In this document: positions 7,107-12,842 of the stretch, piece after piece
Numbering within the stretch: position 1 is the stretch's first letter
How the letters are laid out: each line of letters starts with the position of its first letter
Assembly: GCA_041691015.1 (NCBI GenBank)
Contig: JBEPVN010000068.1
Coordinates: 1-12,842, forward strand
DNA: 12,842 nt
Source of the DNA: JBBSJT01 sp041691015
GTDB lineage: Bacteria; Chlamydiota; Chlamydiia; Chlamydiales; Parachlamydiaceae
Direction of reading: 5' to 3'
Made by a program: the position numbers and the translations under genes
The notes under the pieces: model-generated
Databases searched by the model: none
The model's input: only the letters and a program-made list of their open reading frames with translations
Told to the model about the DNA's origin: nothing

Positions 7107-7733
7107 ATGCACATTTTCTATCGAATCGTTGTCTTTTTTTTAAGAATTTACTTTTCGCTGTTTCATCGCCTTAAAGTGTATGGCCTTGAAAATTTGCCTC
7201 TTGGACCTGCAATTATTGCCCCAAACCACGCCTCATTTTTCGATCCACCGATTGTCGCTGCTAGTTGCAGAGAAGAAATTTCCTTTTTAGCACGGGCAAG
7301 CCTTTTCAAAAATTTCTTTTTTAGAACTCTTATTTCAAATTTAAATTCCTATCCAGTAACTGGAACCGCTCAAGATCTAGCATCTTTAAAGCTCATTTGC
7401 CAATTACTTAAAGAAAATAAAAAAGTTGTGATTTTTCCAGAAGGAATGCGCTCTGATGATGGGAAGCTATTAACGATTAAATCAGGAATTGGAATGCTAG
7501 CCTTAAGAGCTAATGCCCCAATTGTCCCCGTATATATTGATGGTGCTTTTGAAGTATGGAACAAATTCCACAAATTTCCAAAACTATGGGGAAAAATTAC
7601 CTGTACTTTTGGAAAACCCATCTATCCAAAAGATTTTGAAGAACTTCCTAAAAAAGAAGCTCAAGAAAAAATGGCTGAAGCTACAGAAAATGCGATTAAG
7701 GCTTTGGAAATTTTATACAAATTTACTAATTAA
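7107..7733 (+). CDS. plsC: 1-acyl-sn-glycerol-3-phosphate acyltransferase
   Basis: A 208-residue membrane-associated acyltransferase that adds the second fatty acid to lysophosphatidate, giving phosphatidate, the substrate of CdsA encoded upstream. The N-terminal 20 residues are hydrophobic and probably anchor it to the inner membrane. The catalytic NHASFFD (40-46; His41 and Asp46) and the glycerophosphate-binding FPEGMRS (110-116; Glu112) are intact. So is the later APIVPVYIDGAFEVW block. Length is typical of short PlsC proteins. AAGG about 7 bases before the ATG supports the start. The gene keeps the chlamydial uppS-cdsA-cmk-plsC order but has its own promoter. Its downstream neighbour is a small membrane protein rather than argS, which follows in Chlamydia. 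Confidence 0.95.
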   Translation: MHIFYRIVVFFLRIYFSLFHRLKVYGLENLPLGPAIIAPNHASFFDPPIVAASCREEISFLARASLFKNFFFRTLISNLNSYPVTGTAQDLASLKLICQLLKENKKVVIFPEGMRSDDGKLLTIKSGIGMLALRANAPIVPVYIDGAFEVWNKFHKFPKLWGKITCTFGKPIYPKDFEELPKKEAQEKMAEATENAIKALEILYKFTN

Positions 7734-7745
7734 AAGGTTTTTTCT

Positions 7746-8072
7746 ATGATGTCAATAGTTCATTATTCAAATTATTTAGTAGAAAACAGTTTAAAGGGAA
7801 AAGAAGAGCATGTCGGTAAAATATTCGCCGCTTCACTTGTTACTACATATGTAGTTTCACAATTAACCTCCATAGCAGTTAATTCTACTGCGAATTTCCT
7901 TCTTAATAAAATCTCTAATATATTTTTTGAAAATCAAAAAAACGAATCTCCGGTCATTAGGGAAGTGAGTATATTTCTTGGAAGTACTGTGAGTTACTCT
8001 GTACGCATGACCGGCATTTTTTTAATAATTGTAGGCTTTAGTAATTTTTATAAAAAGCAAATAATTATTTAA
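7746..8072 (+). CDS. Small two-helix membrane protein, function unknown
   Basis: I do not recognise this 108-residue product. It starts 12 bases after the plsC stop, on the same strand, with AAAAGG upstream. Two ATGs (7746 and 7749) are possible starts. A charged N-terminus precedes a hydrophobic stretch at about 25-50 (IFAASLVTTYVVSQL), then a polar region (60-72, rich in Asn, Glu and Lys). A second hydrophobic segment follows at about 75-101, and the tail is short (KKQIII). This predicts a small inner-membrane or inclusion-membrane protein with two helices. The paired hydrophobic segments recall chlamydial Inc proteins, but the spacing is larger than the classic bilobed Inc motif, so that reading is weak. 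Close spacing to plsC and a shared hairpin downstream suggest co-transcription. Confidence 0.65.
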   Translation: MMSIVHYSNYLVENSLKGKEEHVGKIFAASLVTTYVVSQLTSIAVNSTANFLLNKISNIFFENQKNESPVIREVSIFLGSTVSYSVRMTGIFLIIVGFSNFYKKQIII

Positions 8073-8079
8073 AAAAATT

Positions 8080-8119
8080 AAAACCCTATACAGATTATTT
8101 GGATCGATATAGGGTTTTT
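8080..8119. terminator. Bidirectional terminator between convergent genes
   Basis: AAAACCCTATA (8080-8090) pairs exactly with TATAGGGTTTT (8108-8118) around a 17-base loop. T residues follow on the plus strand, and the A-rich left side provides U's on the minus strand. It sits between the small membrane protein and the gnd stop and can serve both. Confidence 0.8.
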
Positions 8120-8127
8120 GCACATCT

Positions 8128-9579
8128 TTATGCATTATAAGATGAAGAGCTTACATTGCCGCCTGTTCCCGTCCAATTCGTATGAAAGTATTGGCCTCTT
8201 TTCTGATCTATTCTTTCATAAGTATGCGCTCCAAAAAAGTCGCGCTGTGCTTGAAGTAAGTTAGCCGGTAATTCTTTAGAGCGATATCCATCATAAAAAC
8301 TCAATGCTGTACTAAAGCAGGGAAGGGGAATGCCAATCTTAGCGCCGGTTGCTACAACCTCTCTCCACCCATCGCTAGCTTCATTCATCGCATCGATAAA
8401 GAAACTATCTAATAGCAAGTTTTTCAATTCATTATTTTTTTCAAATGCATCTTTGATTTTGCCAAGAAATAAGCTTCTGATAATACAACCGCCGCGCCAC
8501 ATAAGCGCAATTGCGCCATAATTTAAGTTCCATCCGTATTCTTTTGCAGCTTGTGCCATCAGCATGAAGCCTTGAGCGTAACTGATGATCTTAGAGGCAT
8601 AAAGAGCGTGCTCAATGTTGTGGATAAACTCTTTTCTGTTTCCTGTAAAAGTGTTTTTTGGTCCTTTTAAAATTTCAGATGCTAAAATACGCTCTTCCTT
8701 GAGTGCAGAGAGACATCTTGCAAAAACAGCTTCGCTAATAAGGGTCAAAGGCATGCCAAGGTCCAAAGCATCGATTACAGTCCATTTACCGGTTCCTTTT
8801 TGACCAGCAACGTCTAAAATGTGATTTACGAGAGGAGTTCCATCTTCATCGTTCACTGCAAAAATCTGGCTTGTGATGTCTATCAAATAGCTATCTAATT
8901 TACCTTTGTTCCATTCAGAAAAAATCTGATGCAATTCTTTTGGTTCTGCTTTTAAACCGCGCTTAAGAAGATCATAACTCTCAGAGATAAGCTGCATGTC
9001 CCCATATTCAATTCCGTTATGAACCATTTTGACGTAGTGCCCGGCTCCATCATTTCCAACCCAATCACAGCAAGGCTCTCCATTTTCAACTTTTGCGCTT
9101 ATGTTTTGAAATATCTCTTTAACGAGCGGCCATCCGTCAGGATTGCCCCCTGGCATAATGGAAGGTCCATGTCTTGCACCTTCTTCTCCACCGGAGATTC
9201 CTGTACCGATATAAAGAATGCCTTTTGCTTTTAGATCTTTTGTGCGACGGTTAGTATCTGTGTAAAGGCTATTGCCCCCATCAATTAAAAGATCTCCTTT
9301 TTCGAGGTATGGAAGGCACTGCTCAATAAATTCATCTACAGGAGCCCCAGCTTTTACCATGAGCATGACTTTGCGTGGGCGTTTTAAAAGACTCAAAAAC
9401 TCTTTTAGAGAGTGCGCTCCGACTATTTCAGTACCTTTTGCAGGCCCTTTTAAAAAATCATCTACTTTTGATGTCGTACGATTAAAGACTGCTACCTTAT
9501 ATCCATGATCATTCATGTTCAGCACTAAATTTTGTCCCATTACAGCAAGACCTATAAGACCAATATCTGCCTGTTGCAT
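8128..9579 (-). CDS. gnd: 6-phosphogluconate dehydrogenase, decarboxylating
   Basis: A 483-residue cytoplasmic enzyme that oxidises 6-phosphogluconate to ribulose 5-phosphate and CO2 with NADP+, a main NADPH source in chlamydiae. The N-terminal Rossmann motif is GLIGLAVMGQNL (7-18), with FNRTTSKV behind it. LIDGGNS, GTGISGGEEGARHGPSIMPG and KMVHNGIEYGDMQLI contain the catalytic Lys and His-Asn pair. The C-terminal helical domain carries SLFLGKI, GIPLPCFSTALSFYDGYRS and the closing RDFFGAHTYERID followed by FHTNW, which completes the partner subunit's active site. The length is that of the usual homodimeric form. AGGATG before the ATG supports the start. In Chlamydia gnd adjoins lepA; here they are separated by the uppS-plsC group. 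Confidence 0.98.
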   Translation of the reverse strand: MQQADIGLIGLAVMGQNLVLNMNDHGYKVAVFNRTTSKVDDFLKGPAKGTEIVGAHSLKEFLSLLKRPRKVMLMVKAGAPVDEFIEQCLPYLEKGDLLIDGGNSLYTDTNRRTKDLKAKGILYIGTGISGGEEGARHGPSIMPGGNPDGWPLVKEIFQNISAKVENGEPCCDWVGNDGAGHYVKMVHNGIEYGDMQLISESYDLLKRGLKAEPKELHQIFSEWNKGKLDSYLIDITSQIFAVNDEDGTPLVNHILDVAGQKGTGKWTVIDALDLGMPLTLISEAVFARCLSALKEERILASEILKGPKNTFTGNRKEFIHNIEHALYASKIISYAQGFMLMAQAAKEYGWNLNYGAIALMWRGGCIIRSLFLGKIKDAFEKNNELKNLLLDSFFIDAMNEASDGWREVVATGAKIGIPLPCFSTALSFYDGYRSKELPANLLQAQRDFFGAHTYERIDQKRGQYFHTNWTGTGGNVSSSSYNA

Positions 9580-9602
9580 AAAGCATCCTTTTTTTTAACC
9601 GA

Positions 9603-9631
9603 ATTATAACCAAAAAACTTGATTGAAGGAA
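9603..9631 (-). promoter_or_regulatory. Likely gnd promoter
   Basis: A perfect minus-strand TATAAT (9608-9603) lies 23 bases upstream of the gnd start. The -35 at a 17-base distance is poor (TTCCTT, 9631-9626). It is back to back with the tRNA promoter, and the two -35 regions overlap. Confidence 0.5.
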
Positions 9632-9651
9632 ACGAGAATTTAGCATATAAT
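9623..9651 (+). promoter_or_regulatory. Promoter of tRNA-Arg
   Basis: TTGAAG (9623-9628), a 17-base spacer and a perfect TATAAT (9646-9651) lie 18 bases before the mature tRNA 5' end. This is the arrangement expected of a strong stable-RNA promoter. Confidence 0.7.
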
Positions 9652-9668
9652 AATGAGGATCCCATCAT

Positions 9669-9742
9669 GTTCTCGTAGCTCAGTTGGATAGAGCGGTTGC
9701 CTCCTAAGCAACAGGCCGCGCGTTCAATTCGCGCCGAGGACA
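9669..9742 (+). tRNA. tRNA-Arg, anticodon CCU
   Basis: A 74-base cloverleaf. The acceptor stem GTTCTCG pairs with CGAGGAC (9669-9675 / 9735-9741, one G-U pair), and the discriminator base is A. The D arm is GCTC/GAGC and the anticodon stem GTTGC/GCAAC. The anticodon loop CTCCTAA has CCT at 9703-9705, so it reads the rare Arg codon AGG. The T arm is GCGCG/CGCGC with loop TTCAATT. The 3' CCA is not encoded and must be added by the CCA enzyme. No clear terminator follows. Confidence 0.95.
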
Positions 9743-9820
9743 CATTTCAAAAAAAGCTTGCATACTACCTCCTCTTCTCTTAAGTTCTTGAATGAGTGAA
9801 CATAAAAAAGAAGGTGATTC

Positions 9821-10288
9821 ATGTTTAAGTATTTTACACTTATAATTTTAAGTATTCATTTATTTGCTGAAACCACCCTTGCTGAAAAAGATGTTCCGAT
9901 TGTTCCAAGGACTGCTCTTCGAAAACTTGCAGGTTCTTCCCCTCTTGATGAGATATATCTTGAAAAAGATGAGAACACTACTTTTTACCATGCTAAATGG
10001 AAAAATGGCGCAAGCTATGAAGCTTCTGTTACTGATGATGGAAATCTTGCCATATTTGTCGAAGCAATTGAAAAAGATAAGGTTCCCTTCAAAGTTAGAA
10101 ACACAGTGGAAGCTTTATTTTCAAAAGCATCCGAGGTTGAATATGAAAAAGAGACATTTTTGGTTTACAAAATCAAAGTGACTATCGACAAAAAAAATTA
10201 TGAGGCTTTAATTTCACCGTCTGGCAAAATGGTTGGGATTAAGGAAATGCCGAGTGAATTAAAATCAATCCCCACAAGCCTTTTGTAG
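9821..10288 (+). CDS. Exported PepSY-like small protein
   Basis: A 155-residue protein with a probable Sec signal peptide: a hydrophobic stretch at residues 3-15 and likely cleavage after TLA at about 21. The mature part of about 134 residues has two similar beta-rich units. One is around ASYEASVTDDGNLAIF (about 66-81) and the other around KKNYEALISPSGKMVGI. Between them is a helix starting VPFKVRNTVEALF. This is the pattern of PepSY-like domains (putative beta-lactamase-inhibitor-like fold), found in periplasmic proteins that often bind or inhibit partners. The assignment is by pattern only and the partner is unknown. GAAGGTG before the ATG supports the start. It is encoded 78 bases after tRNA-Arg and could be read from the same transcript. 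It converges on comF, 48 bases away. Confidence 0.7.
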   Translation: MFKYFTLIILSIHLFAETTLAEKDVPIVPRTALRKLAGSSPLDEIYLEKDENTTFYHAKWKNGASYEASVTDDGNLAIFVEAIEKDKVPFKVRNTVEALFSKASEVEYEKETFLVYKIKVTIDKKNYEALISPSGKMVGIKEMPSELKSIPTSLL

Positions 10289-10336
10289 ATTAGGCTTTAC
10301 CTTAAGCTACAAGTATGTTCCTTACCACAGCTTTGA

Positions 10337-11047
10337 CTAGCTCCCGTGGGCGGCTGTCAGGGCGTAGATGCTGCTTGGACAATCTTCCATGAGCGCTTCT
10401 GCGCACTTTTCCAATGTGACACCTGTTGTAAATACATCGTCGATAAGCAAAATATTTTTATCGTGCAACAGACCCTTTTGCTTTAAAGTGATGGGCTTGC
10501 CAGTTAATTTTAAGCGCTGCTCATGATTTAATCCTGCCTGCGAATAATCTTCACTGCTTCTTTTTAATAAGTTAACAACAGGGGTTTTTAAAATTGAGGA
10601 TAAATTGTTCGAAAGAAGCTCTGCCTGATTATATCCCCGTCTTAACCAATGCGAAAAGCTTTGAGGAACAGGCACGATGATGTCTGGAATCGGCCAGTTA
10701 AGTTCCATAAATTGCGCTGCCATAAAGCCACCGATGCCTTCTGCAAGGTAGGGCATTTGAGCGTATTTTAATTTCTTTATAAGGCTTAAAACAGGGCCTG
10801 CATAATTAAATGAAGCTCCAACTGCTGTAAGAAGAGTTTTTTTTGATGCGCAGCTTGAACAATTATGTTTTGTTTGATTGGATGTAGTTGAAAAACACTT
10901 GTGGCAATGCAGAGTACAATCAATTAACTCCAAGAAGCTAAAACATCCTTTACAGAGGGTATTTTCTGACGAGGTGAGTGTCTCATTACAATGAAGACAA
11001 ATAGGTGGATAAATAAAATCTGTAAAAGATTTAAAAATTAAGTTTAT
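10337..11047 (-). CDS. comF: ComF family phosphoribosyltransferase-like protein (non-canonical start)
   Basis: ComF-type protein: an N-terminal zinc-ribbon and a type I phosphoribosyltransferase-like domain. Competence homologues help DNA uptake or single-strand handling; the exact activity is uncertain. The PRTase part is complete: YAGPVLSLIKKLKY, DIIVPVPQSFSHWLRRGYNQ and the PRPP-loop NILLIDDVFTTGVTL. The first conventional start is TTG at 10933. The same frame stays open upstream to 11068 and encodes family-typical sequence: YPPICLHCNETL (about 11011-10976), then LCKGCFSFLELIDCTLHCHKC. This supplies two of the four CxxC pairs, so a TTG start would cut the zinc domain. No ATG, GTG or TTG occurs there. 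ATA at 11047 (overlapping the upstream gene's TAA) or ATT at 11050 or 11038, behind GGAAAG, are the only plausible starts. The start given is my best guess. Confidence 0.75.
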   Translation of the reverse strand: MNLIFKSFTDFIYPPICLHCNETLTSSENTLCKGCFSFLELIDCTLHCHKCFSTTSNQTKHNCSSCASKKTLLTAVGASFNYAGPVLSLIKKLKYAQMPYLAEGIGGFMAAQFMELNWPIPDIIVPVPQSFSHWLRRGYNQAELLSNNLSSILKTPVVNLLKRSSEDYSQAGLNHEQRLKLTGKPITLKQKGLLHDKNILLIDDVFTTGVTLEKCAEALMEDCPSSIYALTAAHGS

Positions 11048-11967
11048 AATAAACTTTCCAAGTACTTTTTCTCCATATCATGAGCTATTTCCTCGTGATG
11101 TTTCGGATAATTTTTTTGTACCCAATGATCAATTTTTTTGTAGATGATTTCAAGATCCTTTCCGTATTCGGAGGTTTTCTTCATGCTTTCTTCTTTTAAG
11201 AATTTGCCGACATCCAAGTGAATGGGATTATTTCCGATAAAACCTGTGTTATGCATCACACCATGGTCAAAGTCATAAATGCCTTTTTTATACTCGGAAA
11301 CATATAGGTCAAAAATTTGTCTGATTCGAAACTTAGCAAGATCAATCTTCTCATTTTGCAAAAGTTTATGCATGGTATCCTGTAGCGTTTTTCCTTTCTT
11401 TTGAAGAATAAAAACATGAGTGTCCAAATCAATTTCAAACTCTCTTCCCATCTTATCTAAAACTGTGACTGATTTTTTGAGATCATCTGTTTTATTCAAA
11501 TGTATGAATAAGAGGCCGGCTTCCAGCTTGTGGACACTATAGGCTATGTGATACCCGACAAATGCTGATTCAAGCTTTCTTGCTTTTCTTAAGGTGACAG
11601 AATTTTTATAATTAGCAAATGGAAAAACAGAAGGAAGGGCGTTGATGAGAAACGACGGTTTTAAATGTTTAAATTTAAAAAATTTGATAACATATTTATT
11701 GTCTTCGCTTGTAAAAACGTAGGATTGAGCGCCTTTACCCAAATAAGTAAATTTTTGATTCAAAATTTGATTTAATTCTTGAGAGTTTACGGGATCCAAA
11801 GCAGGAATTTCCCATTCTTTTCGATGTGCGACATCATAACTTATATTTGACATACGAAAATCGTCTGTTAAGCGATAGTAGACTCTGGCTATGCTAAAAA
11901 TGAAAAAGCTTGAGAGCAGGATTAAACTTAATTTTGTTTTAAAAATTTTACTTATGGTTTTAAGCAT
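11044..11967 (-). CDS. Membrane-anchored protein kinase-like protein
   Basis: A 307-residue protein that I do not recognise as a named family. An N-terminal basic start and one hydrophobic segment (about 12-30) predict an inner-membrane anchor or uncleaved signal. The remainder resembles the protein-kinase/aminoglycoside-phosphotransferase fold. A Gly-rich loop FTYLGKGAQSYVFTSEDNKY (73-92) is followed by VIKFFKF with Lys95, the usual ATP-binding lysine. RKLESAF offers a helix-C Glu (133). IYDFDHGVMHN (230-240) stands where the catalytic loop belongs, and LDVGKF (251-256) at the DFG position. The catalytic Asp is one residue further from the Asn than in HRDxxxxN loops, so activity is uncertain. 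AAGG precedes the ATG. Its stop overlaps or touches the upstream end of comF, so the two are probably translated from one mRNA. Confidence 0.7.
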   Translation of the reverse strand: MLKTISKIFKTKLSLILLSSFFIFSIARVYYRLTDDFRMSNISYDVAHRKEWEIPALDPVNSQELNQILNQKFTYLGKGAQSYVFTSEDNKYVIKFFKFKHLKPSFLINALPSVFPFANYKNSVTLRKARKLESAFVGYHIAYSVHKLEAGLLFIHLNKTDDLKKSVTVLDKMGREFEIDLDTHVFILQKKGKTLQDTMHKLLQNEKIDLAKFRIRQIFDLYVSEYKKGIYDFDHGVMHNTGFIGNNPIHLDVGKFLKEESMKKTSEYGKDLEIIYKKIDHWVQKNYPKHHEEIAHDMEKKYLESLL

Positions 11968-11969
11968 AT

Positions 11970-11998
11970 TTGATACCTTTAAATCTTTTTAATAGTAT
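11970..11998 (+). promoter_or_regulatory. Likely pgeF promoter
   Basis: TTGATA (11970-11975), a 17-base spacer and TAGTAT (11993-11998) precede the ATG by about 30 bases. The -35 is near consensus, the -10 moderate. Confidence 0.5.
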
Positions 11999-12022
11999 AG
12001 TAAACATCATATTTTATTTGGA
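11994..12022 (-). promoter_or_regulatory. Possible promoter of the kinase-like gene and comF
   Basis: The minus-strand TATACT (11999-11994) lies 26 bases before the start codon and overlaps the plus-strand -10. The -35 at the right distance is weak (TCCAAA). The two divergent promoters would compete for polymerase. Confidence 0.35.
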
Positions 12023-12028
12023 AGAAAA

Positions 12029-12778
12029 ATGATGTTTAGAAGAGAAACAGAAGGCATTCAGTATCTGGAATTTGAGCTTTTTCAAAAATTTCCTAATTTA
12101 AAAGCTGCCGTTTTTTTGCGGCATGGGGGAAAAAGCGTCGGTAAATACGCTTCGCTTAATTTAAGCTTATCTGTTGGGGATGATAAAGAGCATGTTCTTG
12201 CTAATGAGAACAAAGTTTTAAATTTAATGGGTCTGCAAAAGCTTATACGCGCAAATTTATGTCATGGTAAGGATATCATTGAAGCTAAGGACTACCATCT
12301 GGAATTAACATTTGATGCCATCACCACAAATGAGTTGAACCACGGACTTATGATCACGCATGCAGACTGTCAGGCAGCTTGTTTTTATGATCCTGTACAT
12401 CATGCTGTGGCTAATGTTCACGCAGGTTTTCGAGGGTCATGTCAAAATATTTATGCGGAAACGATACGATTTATGCAAAAAACATACGGAACAAACCCCT
12501 CTGATCTGCATGTCGGAATATCGCCATCTTTAGGGCCGCTCGATGCTGAATTTGTAAATTATCAAAATGAATTACCGAAATCGTTTTGGGAATATCAAAT
12601 AAAGCCAAACTATTTTGATTTTTGGCAGATAACTTTAAGTCAACTTTTGGAATGCGGCTTAAAACAGGATCATATTGAGATCGCTTCCATAAGCACTTTT
12701 TCAAATCCTCAAGATTATTTTTCCTATAGGCTCGATAACGTCACAGGAAGAAATGCTACTGTAGTAGCCCTCACTTAG
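12029..12778 (+). CDS. pgeF: Laccase-domain (YfiH/PgeF, LACC1-like) protein
   Basis: A 249-residue protein of the multicopper-oxidase-fold YfiH family. Members are reported as purine nucleoside phosphorylase/adenosine deaminase-type enzymes (LACC1/FAMIN-like) and, in E. coli, as a factor that corrects mis-incorporated L-Ser in peptidoglycan precursors (PgeF). The zinc-binding triad can be placed: His79 in LCHGKDI, Cys114 in THADCQAA and His131 in NVHAGFRG. FSYRLDNVTGRNATVVAL is the usual C-terminal segment. The Cys that usually precedes it (CTY...FFSYR) is Ser here, in ISTFSNPQDYFSYR. Length is normal. ATG at 12029 or 12032 are both possible; GGAAG (12020-12024) suits the second slightly better. 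It is divergent from the kinase-like gene. Confidence 0.9.
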   Translation: MMFRRETEGIQYLEFELFQKFPNLKAAVFLRHGGKSVGKYASLNLSLSVGDDKEHVLANENKVLNLMGLQKLIRANLCHGKDIIEAKDYHLELTFDAITTNELNHGLMITHADCQAACFYDPVHHAVANVHAGFRGSCQNIYAETIRFMQKTYGTNPSDLHVGISPSLGPLDAEFVNYQNELPKSFWEYQIKPNYFDFWQITLSQLLECGLKQDHIEIASISTFSNPQDYFSYRLDNVTGRNATVVALT

Positions 12779-12795
12779 GGTGTTCATTGAACTTC

Positions 12796-12824
12796 TTTTA
12801 GTTATTAAAATTTTCCTGTATAAT
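12796..12824 (+). promoter_or_regulatory. Possible outward promoter at the right edge
   Basis: A perfect TATAAT (12819-12824) follows the pgeF stop by about 40 bases. At 17 bases upstream the -35 is only TTTTAG, and a better TTGAAC (12787-12792) is too far away (26 bases). It may drive a gene beyond the window. Confidence 0.35.
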
Positions 12825-12842
12825 AAGCCTTCTCTTAGTGAT

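Noticed and set aside
9552..9743. Minus-strand open frame over the tRNA and gnd start
   Set aside because: It runs through the tRNA gene and two promoters; no plausible protein.
9784..9801. GTTC...GAAC inverted repeat after tRNA-Arg
   Set aside because: Only four pairs and no T-run; not a credible terminator.
9669..9820. tRNA-Arg as an integration (attachment) site for a mobile element
   Set aside because: No repeat of the tRNA 3' end and no integrase were seen in the window.
10276..10297. 6-bp hairpin AAGCCT/AGGCTT over the end of the exported-protein gene
   Set aside because: Short stem, overlaps the stop codon, and no T-run follows; not convincing as a terminator.
10337..10933. comF starting at the TTG at 10933
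   Set aside because: This would remove two CxxC pairs that are clearly encoded in frame upstream; kept only as an alternative start.
1..12842. CRISPR array, phage genes or a complete defence system
   Set aside because: No regularly spaced repeats, phage structural genes or effector nuclease genes are visible; the only defence-like element is the lone HipB-type regulator.

Overview
The window is AT-rich bacterial DNA whose gene order points to the phylum Chlamydiae, most likely an environmental (Parachlamydiales-type) chlamydia. The run uppS-cdsA-cmk-plsC matches the order I know from Chlamydia. lepA and gnd, which are neighbours in Chlamydia, both lie here, on either side of that run. A thiamine pyrophosphokinase, an IS5-group transposase remnant and a HipB-type regulator fit the larger genomes of amoeba-associated chlamydiae better than pathogenic Chlamydia. 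The taxonomic call is inference from synteny and protein character.

Left edge (1-760): a decayed IS5-group transposase, with its catalytic core deleted and one frameshift, lies just downstream of an intact HipB-like XRE antitoxin gene. No HipA toxin is present. A repeat-rich operator precedes the antitoxin. A minus-strand flavodoxin-less CysJ-like reductase follows (760-1920).

Central plus-strand block (2051-6930): thiamine pyrophosphokinase, lepA (EF4), uppS, cdsA and cmk are tightly spaced and probably form one or two transcripts. They join translation quality control, undecaprenyl-PP synthesis, CDP-diacylglycerol synthesis and CMP recycling, so lipid-carrier and phospholipid supply are together. 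An exceptionally long hairpin ends this block. plsC then restarts from its own promoter and is followed by a small two-helix membrane protein. A bidirectional hairpin separates that pair from the minus-strand gnd.

Right part (9580-12842): back-to-back promoters drive gnd leftward and tRNA-Arg(CCU) rightward. After the tRNA comes a small exported PepSY-like protein. Convergent to it is a minus-strand pair, a membrane-anchored kinase-like protein followed by comF. The comF reading frame and its zinc-finger cysteines continue upstream of the first conventional start codon, up to the kinase-like gene's stop, so comF apparently starts at a non-canonical codon or has lost its start. A divergent intergenic region leads to pgeF/yfiH (laccase-domain family), and a possible promoter points out of the window.

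The points most worth a second look are the comF start anomaly, the membrane kinase-like protein, the toxin-less HipB next to an IS scar, and the 35-bp-stem hairpin after cmk. I did not find a clear multi-gene novel system.
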